Of a stretch of DNA of 10,798 bases, positions 5,384 to 10,798 are shown piece by piece. The stretch is from Candidatus Aerophobota bacterium. GTDB lineage: Bacteria; Aerophobota; Aerophobia; Aerophobales; AE-B3A. Below the pieces are notes generated by a model. That model was not told the origin of the DNA. It searched no databases and saw only the letters and a program-made list of their open reading frames with translations. The translations under genes and the position numbers were made by a program. The DNA is taken from NCBI GenBank assembly GCA_030616535.1, contig JAUWXE010000032.1, positions 1 to 10,798 of the forward strand, read 5' to 3'. Each line of letters begins with the position of its first letter. Within the stretch, counting starts at the first letter, position 1.

Positions 5384-6628
5384 GTGCCAGATCTTCCTAA
5401 GAAGGTGCAGATATACGTGGGGATTGTTATCGTAGCTGGAGGGGGTTTCTTATACTACTGGACACTTAATATTACACCAAGCGGGGATGTACTAAAGGGA
5501 CTTCTTTTCTGGGCAATATTGGTGATAGTGGTTGAATCGCTGCCCATTCCCCTCCAGCACGGTGGTTTCATGACTCTTGGCTTTCCGGTAGTTTATGCTA
5601 CTCTTCTTATTTATGGTCCCGGAATCAGCAGTTGGATAGCTATATCTGGTACAGTGATAGGAGTTGGACGGACTCAGAGACAACCGTGGTATCGAGTGTT
5701 GTTTAATGCTGCCCAGCTTACCCTCTCCGTATCAGTGGCCTGGGTTATTTTCCGGCAAACGGGCGGGACGCTTGTCACCACTGATTCAATTAGTTATGTT
5801 CTTCCAGTAATACCCTCGGCAGCGGCCTATTTTATTGTCAACACATTTTCAGTACAGATTGCTCTTGCTCTGCAGCAGAAAGTCTCCCCTTTAGATATGT
5901 GGTTGGCCAACGTTAAATGGACTGCTCCGAATTATCTGGCTCAAACTCCCATCGCCTTTTTAATGGCGGTGATATACAGGCAGATAGCATGGTGGGCTGT
6001 TTTGTTTCTTTTCTTCCCTCTGTATATAGCTTATTATGTTTACAAACTGTACACTGATATGCGCAGAGAGCACTTAAATACTTTAGAAGCCCTGGCAGCA
6101 GCTGTAGAGGCAAGGGACCCTTACACTGAGAAACATTCTAAAAGAATGGCTGAATATGCTGTAGCTACAGCAAGGACACTAGGACTTTCTATAGATAAAG
6201 TAGAGACATTACGGTATGCTGCCATACTGCATGACATTGGCAAAATCGGCATTAATGATAGGATTTTGGGTAAACCCGAATCGCTGACAGAAAAGGAATG
6301 GTTAGAGGTAAAAGAACATTCCAGGATCGGGACAGATATACTTTCGCAGATTGGCTCATTCAGGAAGGCTTCCAAACTGGTATATTATCACCACGAGAGG
6401 TACAATGGTGAAGGATATCCGGAAAAATTGAGAGGGGAGGATATTCCTGTAGGGGCTAGAATCCTTGCGGTGGTAGATGCCTACGATGCCATGACTTCTA
6501 AGAGACCTTACCGTCCGGCTTATTCTCACCAAAGAGCCGTAGCTGAACTCAAGAAAAAGATGGGCATCCAGTTCGATGAAAAGGTGGTGGAAGCCTTCCT
6601 CGAAGTCTTAAATCAAAATGCTACTTGA
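5384..6628 (+). CDS. Membrane-anchored HD-GYP c-di-GMP phosphodiesterase
   Basis: The predicted product is an inner-membrane enzyme hydrolysing c-di-GMP, 414 residues. An N-terminal membrane domain of about six to seven helices (10-220) has no family name I can assign with confidence; it may be a MASE-like sensor. The HD-GYP domain follows (about 228-410): His251, HDIGK (283-287), His312, HHE (336-338), NGEGYP (341-346) and DAYDAMTSKRPYR (365-377). All metal-ligand and GYP motifs are intact, so it should be active. The start is GTG, with only a weak GAGAG ribosome site, so translation is probably much lower than for the micropeptides just upstream. It lies in the riboswitch operon and opposes the divergent cyclase. 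Its 3' end overlaps the next gene by 11 bases. Confidence 0.93.
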   Translation: MPDLPKKVQIYVGIVIVAGGGFLYYWTLNITPSGDVLKGLLFWAILVIVVESLPIPLQHGGFMTLGFPVVYATLLIYGPGISSWIAISGTVIGVGRTQRQPWYRVLFNAAQLTLSVSVAWVIFRQTGGTLVTTDSISYVLPVIPSAAAYFIVNTFSVQIALALQQKVSPLDMWLANVKWTAPNYLAQTPIAFLMAVIYRQIAWWAVLFLFFPLYIAYYVYKLYTDMRREHLNTLEALAAAVEARDPYTEKHSKRMAEYAVATARTLGLSIDKVETLRYAAILHDIGKIGINDRILGKPESLTEKEWLEVKEHSRIGTDILSQIGSFRKASKLVYYHHERYNGEGYPEKLRGEDIPVGARILAVVDAYDAMTSKRPYRPAYSHQRAVAELKKKMGIQFDEKVVEAFLEVLNQNAT

Positions 6629-7175
6629 CGTATTGGTTATCTCCTTAATAATTGGGCTGTTGCGGAGGGGAAAGCTAACAAGGCTAGGCAATCTTCCTCT
6701 GAGGAGGATAGAGCTAATAATACTACCATTTCTAATCCAGTATGCTCTGGTCTATTTTGGGGAGCGAGGCTTGCCGTTACTGGAAAACTGGGGAGTATAT
6801 CTTTACATATTTTCTTACTCATTACTGTTGGTGGCAATCTGGTATAACAAACATATAAGAGAGATGAAAATTTTAGGAGCCGGAATTCTTATTAATTTTA
6901 TAGTCATTCTCGCCAATGGTGGTAAGATGCCGGTCTCAGTTGATGCTCTTTCTCGGGCAGGATTACTCAATATTTTACCCCTCTTGAAGAGCAAAGCCTA
7001 TGTCATACATACCGTGTTAACCGAAAGCACGCGGCTAAAATTTCTGGCAGACGTAATACCCTTACCGCCTCCCTATCCCAGACCCAGGGTTGTAGGTGTG
7101 GGGGACATAATTATGGCTGTAGGTCTTTTTATGTTGATTCAGCGGGGGATGCTGAAAAATCGAAGCAGGGGTTAG
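6618..7175 (+). CDS. DUF5317-like small integral membrane protein
   Basis: The product is a 185-residue protein with about five hydrophobic segments (about 2-15, 31-47, 59-76, 85-99 and 158-175) and basic loops (LLRRGK, LRR). The pattern ANGGKMPVS (99-107) after the fourth segment, with a Pro-rich loop (148-156, LPPPYPRPR nearby), resembles the DUF5317 family as I remember it; this was not checked against a profile. The function of that family is unknown. The ATG lies inside the end of the HD-GYP gene (11-base overlap) and has no good ribosome site, so translation probably depends on coupling to the phosphodiesterase. That implies a joint role, perhaps as a membrane partner of its sensor domain (inference). 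Confidence 0.85.
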   Translation: MLLDVLVISLIIGLLRRGKLTRLGNLPLRRIELIILPFLIQYALVYFGERGLPLLENWGVYLYIFSYSLLLVAIWYNKHIREMKILGAGILINFIVILANGGKMPVSVDALSRAGLLNILPLLKSKAYVIHTVLTESTRLKFLADVIPLPPPYPRPRVVGVGDIIMAVGLFMLIQRGMLKNRSRG

Positions 7176-7272
7176 CTCTAGCTTTTTTTTCCCTCACTCT
7201 CAGAATTCTCCCATCTTTCCAGCATGTTTCAAATTCTCTTAATCCTTTAAAGATCCTCTCGGTGATAATCTC

Positions 7273-7284
7273 TGGATTAATCCA
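7273..7284. promoter_or_regulatory. 12-bp perfect palindrome, possible operator
   Basis: TGGATTAATCCA is a perfect inverted repeat 21 bases upstream of the -35 box of the promoter at 7306-7333, in the gap before lysS. Its size and place fit a dimeric regulator site. A single 12-mer palindrome can arise by chance, and I know of no regulator with this site. Confidence 0.25.
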
Positions 7285-7305
7285 ATGGTTACGTCGTCGG
7301 GCGTG

Positions 7306-7333
7306 TTGACAAGGCCGAGTAGTTATGTAAAAT
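7306..7333 (+). promoter_or_regulatory. Sigma-70 promoter of lysS
   Basis: Perfect TTGACA (7306-7311) is followed after 16 bases by TAAAAT (7328-7333), which has TG just upstream of it (extended -10). Transcription would start near 7340. Start codons at 7345 or 7348 would then be nearly leaderless, which favours the ATG at 7366 for lysS. The rest of the 7176-7305 gap holds an eight-T run just after the previous gene (7183-7190), without a convincing hairpin, and the palindrome at 7273-7284. Confidence 0.65.
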
Positions 7334-7365
7334 AGGCAAAATTAGTGATGAGAAGCGTGGTTCAC

Positions 7366-8841
7366 ATGGAGGAAAAAAAGAGGAGGATAAATTCACCAGA
7401 GGAGCGTCTAGTAAAGGAGCGCAAGGATAAGCTTAAACTCTGGATGGAAAAAGAAGAAAACCCCTATCTAACCAGATTTATTCCCCGTCATACCACCGGG
7501 TGGATAGCTAGAAAGTGTGAAACTGTGACCTCGGGCGAGAAGACAGATGTAAAGGTGGAAATAGCAGGAAGAATTACCGCCCTAAGGGGGCATGGAAAGT
7601 CAAGCTTTGCCGATGTCCGAGACGCAGAAGGCAAAATCCAGATTTACGCAAGAGAAGAGACTTTAGGGGAAAGGTATTTTCTGTTTAAAAAGCTGGACCT
7701 GGGAGATATTGTGGGAGTGAAGGGAAGAGTTTTCCGGACCAGGACGGGAGAGTTAACTGTGGAGGCTCTTGATTTTTTCCTTCTGGCAAAGTCACTTCGT
7801 CCCCTTCCAGAGAAGTGGCATGGACTCCAGGATGTTGAACTCCGCTACCGAAAACGCTATCTTGATCTTCTGTCAAATCCGAACACTAAAAAGATTTTTC
7901 TGGATCGGGCAGCCATAATTAAATTCATAAGAGACTTTTTGAATAAAAAGGGATTTTTGGAGGTGGAAACACCTATGATGCAGCCCATCCCTGGGGGTGC
8001 TACCGCCAGGCCCTTTCGGACTCATCATCATGCCCTGGGGGAGGACTTGTATTTTCGGATTGCCCCGGAACTTTATCTGAAGAAATTGGTAGTGGGGGGG
8101 ATAGAAAAGGTATACGAGCTAAACAAGAATTTCAGAAATGAGGGGATGGATAGACTCCATAATCCTGAATTTACCATGCTTGAGGTTTACTCTGCCTACA
8201 GCAGCTATGAGGAGATGATGAAACTCACCGAGGAGCTCGTGTGTGAAGTAGCCGGTAAGTTAAAGGGAACCCTCAAGATTAGCTATCAAGGAGATGAAAT
8301 TAACCTTTCTCCTCCCTGGAGAAGGATAACTTTTGAGAGAGCTTTAAAGGAGATGGGCGACATTGAACTGGATTTCCAGGACACATCTCGGCTCAGAAAA
8401 ACTGCCGCTGGGTTAGGGTTAGCAGTGGAGGGGTTACGAGACGATCAGATAATCGAACATCTTCTGGACCACCAGGTTGCCCCCAAGCTCGTTCAGCCCA
8501 CATTTGTAATTGACTATCCTTTCCAAACTTCACTCCTGGCCAGGAGAAAAAAAGAAAATTCAGCTCTCATTGAGAGATTTGAGATCTTCATAGGGGCAGA
8601 AGAACTGGGTAATGCTTACTCTGAATTGAATGATCCCATTGATCAGAGAAAGAGGATGATGGAAGTAAAAGGAGAATCTCAGTCACTGGACGAGGATTTC
8701 CTGGAAGCACTAGAATATGGGATGCCTCCTACCGGGGGCCTGGGAATAGGAATAGATAGGTTAGTTATGTTACTAACTGACTCTGCCTCCATTCGGGACG
8801 TTATTCTCTTTCCTCAGATGAGGCCCAAAAAACAACAATAA
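7366..8841 (+). CDS. lysS: Lysyl-tRNA synthetase, class II
   Basis: The enzyme charges tRNA-Lys with lysine in the cytoplasm. From ATG 7366 it has 491 residues, normal for bacterial LysS. A charged N-terminal helix (1-30) precedes an OB-fold anticodon-binding domain (about 60-140) and the class II catalytic domain. Motif 1 is FLEVETPMMQP (197-207), motif 2 is FRNEG followed by HNPEFTMLE (about 256-273), and motif 3 is GGLGIGIDRL (457-466). GGATARPF and NAYSELNDPIDQR are LysRS hallmarks. The segment YPFQTSLLARRKK replaces the more common YPxxxSPLAK, a small deviation. In-frame GTG (7345) and ATG (7348) would add seven or six residues, but the promoter position and homologue-like start MEEKKRR favour 7366. 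No start has a good ribosome site. Confidence 0.96.
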   Translation: MEEKKRRINSPEERLVKERKDKLKLWMEKEENPYLTRFIPRHTTGWIARKCETVTSGEKTDVKVEIAGRITALRGHGKSSFADVRDAEGKIQIYAREETLGERYFLFKKLDLGDIVGVKGRVFRTRTGELTVEALDFFLLAKSLRPLPEKWHGLQDVELRYRKRYLDLLSNPNTKKIFLDRAAIIKFIRDFLNKKGFLEVETPMMQPIPGGATARPFRTHHHALGEDLYFRIAPELYLKKLVVGGIEKVYELNKNFRNEGMDRLHNPEFTMLEVYSAYSSYEEMMKLTEELVCEVAGKLKGTLKISYQGDEINLSPPWRRITFERALKEMGDIELDFQDTSRLRKTAAGLGLAVEGLRDDQIIEHLLDHQVAPKLVQPTFVIDYPFQTSLLARRKKENSALIERFEIFIGAEELGNAYSELNDPIDQRKRMMEVKGESQSLDEDFLEALEYGMPPTGGLGIGIDRLVMLLTDSASIRDVILFPQMRPKKQQ

Positions 8842-8847
8842 GTCACT

Positions 8848-8913
8848 AGGACTTAGGACCTCGGACTTGTTTCCTCGGTTTTGACCTATGAGCAATCAGC
8901 TATGAGCTATTAG
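8848..8913. repeat. Degenerate short tandem repeats between lysS and ilvE
   Basis: Three heptamers lie head to tail (AGGACTT, AGGACCT, CGGACTT; 8848-8868). After 17 bases, two 14-mers follow (CTATGAGCAATCAG and CTATGAGCTATTAG; 8886-8913, 12 of 14 matching). This looks like slippage-derived intergenic repeat sequence. No hairpin-plus-U terminator for lysS and no convincing promoter for ilvE were found in 8842-8962. Confidence 0.6.
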
Positions 8914-8962
8914 AGTTTCTAGGCAGCAAAGATTGTGTTAATATGAAATGAGGAGTGAGGAG

Positions 8963-9838
8963 ATGGAACAATGGGTCTATATAAATGGAGAATATTTTTC
9001 CAAGGATCAGGCTAAAGTCTCTGTTTTTAACCACGGATTTCTTTACGGAGACGGGGTCTTTGAGGGAATAGCTGCCTATGGGGGAAAGGTCTTTAAGCTT
9101 GAGGAGCACTTCCAGAGGTTATGGGAATCGGCTAAGGCCATCGGCTTAGAGATCCCCTTATCAAGGGAAGAGTTAAAAGGCAGGCTGCTTGAGACTTTGA
9201 GGAAGAATAAATTAAAGGATGCCTATATTCGATTGGTAGTATCTCGAGGAGAAGGAGATCTGGGTCTTGATCCACGTAAATGTCCTCACCCGGACGTTAT
9301 TATTATTGCCGATAAGATAAGCATATATCCGGAAGAATTTTATGAAAAGGGCCTGGAGACAGTAATTGTCTCCACCCGAAGGAATATTCCCTCTGCCTTA
9401 AATGCCAGAATAAAGTCTCTCAATTACCTCAATAACATCCTGGCTAAATTGGAGGCAAACCTCCAGGGGATGCCGGAGGGGATAATGTTAAACCAGGATG
9501 GGTATGTCGCCGAGTGTACGGCTGATAACATCTTCATGGTGAAAGATGGCAACTTAATCACCCCTCCCGCCTGGATAGGGATCCTGAAGGGAATTACCCG
9601 GGACGCAGTAATGGATTTGGCTCGAGAGGAAGGAATTCCTGTGGAAGAGAAGATTTTTACCCCGGTGGCTCTTTACTCCAGTGAGGAGTGTTTCCTCACC
9701 GGGACGGCTGCGGAGGTGATGCCGGTGACCAAAATAGATGGAAGAGTGATTGGAGATGGGATGCCAGGGCTAACCACCAAAAAATTGATGATGAAGTTCC
9801 GTGAGATAACCCAAAGGGAAGGAATACCCATTTATTGA
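8963..9838 (+). CDS. ilvE: Branched-chain amino acid aminotransferase (fold-type IV PLP)
   Basis: It transfers an amino group between glutamate and branched-chain 2-oxo acids, the last step of Val/Ile/Leu synthesis. From ATG 8963 it has 291 residues. Family motifs are VSVFNHGFLYGDGVFEGI (residues 20-37), the probable PLP lysine in ARIKSLNYLNN (Lys151), EGIMLNQDGYVAECTADNIF (172-191) and LTGTAAEVMPV (245-255). AGGAG (8951-8955) lies 7 bases upstream of this ATG. An in-frame ATG at 8948 would add five residues but would place that ribosome site inside the gene. D-amino-acid aminotransferase is a close relative, but the ilvC gene 13 bases downstream supports IlvE. Confidence 0.92.
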   Translation: MEQWVYINGEYFSKDQAKVSVFNHGFLYGDGVFEGIAAYGGKVFKLEEHFQRLWESAKAIGLEIPLSREELKGRLLETLRKNKLKDAYIRLVVSRGEGDLGLDPRKCPHPDVIIIADKISIYPEEFYEKGLETVIVSTRRNIPSALNARIKSLNYLNNILAKLEANLQGMPEGIMLNQDGYVAECTADNIFMVKDGNLITPPAWIGILKGITRDAVMDLAREEGIPVEEKIFTPVALYSSEECFLTGTAAEVMPVTKIDGRVIGDGMPGLTTKKLMMKFREITQREGIPIY

Positions 9839-9851
9839 GAGGAGAAAGCTG

Positions 9852-10798
9852 ATGGCCAAGATCTATTATGAGAAGGATGCCGATTTAAGTATCCTAAAAG
9901 AAAAAGTGATTGCCATAGTTGGTTACGGAAATCAGGGGCATGCTCAGGCGCAAAACTTGAGAGACAGTGGGCTTAAAGTCATAGTAGGTGAACTCGAGGG
10001 TTCACCTGGTTGGATGCGGGCAAAAGAGGCAGGATTTGAGGTACAGATCGCCAAAAAGGTAGCTCAAGAAACTGACATTATCCAGATTCTCATTCCTGAT
10101 GAATTCCAGGCAAAACTCTACCAGGCCGATATCCTCCCTTTTTTAAAACCAGGTAATGCCCTGGGCTTCTCCCATGGATTTAACATTCATTTTCACCAGA
10201 TTGTTCCCCCCCAGAATGTGGATGTCTTCATGGTAGCCCCTAAAGCCCCGGGAGTCCTGCTGCGCAGAACTTACCAAGAAGGAAAGGGAGTTCCCTGTTT
10301 GATCGCCATCGAGCAGGATACCAGTGGCTTAGCAAAAAAGATTGCTTTAGCCTATGCCAAGGGCATTGGAGGGACCAGAGCCGGAGTTATCGAGACCACT
10401 TTCCGGGAAGAGACAGAAACAGATCTATTTGGAGAGCAGGTGGTTTTATGTGGAGGAGTTACCGCTTTGATTAAGACTGGATTTGAGACTCTGATAGAAG
10501 CAGGTTATCAGCCTGAAATGGCTTATTTTGAGTGTTTACACGAACTAAAGCTCATCGTGGATCTTCTGCAGGAGAGTGGATTAAGTGGGATGAGATCAGC
10601 CATAAGTAACACTGCCCAGTATGGAGACTTAACCAGGGGTCCCCGAATTATAACCGAGAAGACCCGAGAGGAGATGCGAAAGATCTTACACGAGATTCAA
10701 TCCGGGCAATTTGCCCGAGAATGGATAATGGAGAATCAGACTAACCAACCCGTATTCAATGCCTTGACTAAAAAAGATGAGGAGCATTTGATAGAAAA
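9852..10798 (+). CDS. ilvC: Ketol-acid reductoisomerase, class I (3' end cut by window)
   Basis: It isomerises and reduces 2-acetolactate or 2-aceto-2-hydroxybutyrate in Val/Leu/Ile synthesis. 315 codons are visible with no stop; class I enzymes have about 330, so only the extreme C-terminus is missing. The Rossmann motif GYGNQGHAQAQNLRDSG is at 24-40. Catalytic and metal sites are His108 (SHGFNIHF), Lys131, Asp191 and Glu195 (FREETETDLFGEQ), and Glu227/Glu231. Ser252 lies in SAISNTAQYGD. The cofactor loop after VIVG reads ELEGSPGW (47-54), where NADPH enzymes usually have L-R-x-G-S-x-S-W. The usual phosphate-binding Arg and last Ser are absent and acidic residues are present, which suggests NADH use (inference). 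GAGGAG 7 bases upstream is the ribosome site. Confidence 0.96.
   Translation, partial: MAKIYYEKDADLSILKEKVIAIVGYGNQGHAQAQNLRDSGLKVIVGELEGSPGWMRAKEAGFEVQIAKKVAQETDIIQILIPDEFQAKLYQADILPFLKPGNALGFSHGFNIHFHQIVPPQNVDVFMVAPKAPGVLLRRTYQEGKGVPCLIAIEQDTSGLAKKIALAYAKGIGGTRAGVIETTFREETETDLFGEQVVLCGGVTALIKTGFETLIEAGYQPEMAYFECLHELKLIVDLLQESGLSGMRSAISNTAQYGDLTRGPRIITEKTREEMRKILHEIQSGQFAREWIMENQTNQPVFNALTKKDEEHLIE

Noticed and set aside
7165..7190. Terminator after the DUF5317-like gene
   Set aside because: There is an eight-T run, but the preceding AGCTCTAGCT can form only a 3-4 bp stem.
8881..8944. Promoter for ilvE (TTGACC at 8881, TAATAT at 8939)
   Set aside because: The two boxes are far too widely spaced to work together, and neither has a good partner at 16-18 bases.
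1..10798. CRISPR arrays, tRNA/rRNA genes, insertion sequences, phage genes
   Set aside because: None seen. The only repeats are the 95-bp pair, the 78-bp element and short tandem units; no transposase or integrase motifs occur.

Overview
The window is bacterial chromosome with moderate GC, heavy AGA/AGG arginine use and Lys/Glu/Ile-rich proteins. It carries a class II lysyl-tRNA synthetase, a peptide/nickel-type ABC transporter, cyclic-di-GMP enzymes and branched-chain amino acid genes. The codon bias and protein style suggest an anaerobic, possibly thermophilic, deep-branching bacterium (Thermotogota, Atribacterota or Aerophobetes-like candidate phyla). No marker in the window fixes the taxon, so this is only an impression.

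Layout. (1) 1-3459, plus strand: the 3' part of an Opp/Dpp-family ABC importer operon, with two permeases (the first cut by the window edge) and two ATPases. No solute-binding protein lies in the window. (2) 3460-3597: a short gap holding a 78-bp hairpin-rich element with 9-bp terminal inverted repeats; it overlaps the 3' end of the next gene. (3) 3580-4671, minus strand: a coiled-coil/GAF/GGDEF diguanylate cyclase. (4) 4675-5383: a dense regulatory region. It has two back-to-back sigma-70-type promoters, then, rightward, a c-di-GMP-I (GEMM-I) riboswitch, a strong intrinsic terminator, and two identical 25-codon ORFs inside perfect 95-bp direct repeats. (5) 5384-7175: a membrane HD-GYP c-di-GMP phosphodiesterase overlapping a DUF5317-like small membrane protein. 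(6) 7176-8841: lysS with its own promoter. (7) 8842-10798: a gap with short degenerate tandem repeats, then ilvE and most of ilvC.

The most interesting part is 3580-7175. A cyclase that makes c-di-GMP is transcribed divergently from an operon whose leader senses c-di-GMP. That operon appears to encode a duplicated, signal-peptide-like micropeptide (basic start, hydrophobic core, ANCHW end), a phosphodiesterase that degrades c-di-GMP, and a small membrane protein. Synthesis, sensing, degradation and a candidate secreted or membrane peptide are therefore packed into one locus. I know of no described system with this composition, but I could not run a search. The ABC transporter, lysS and ilvE/ilvC are ordinary, apart from inserts in the ABC ATPases and an unusual cofactor-specificity loop in the ketol-acid reductoisomerase.
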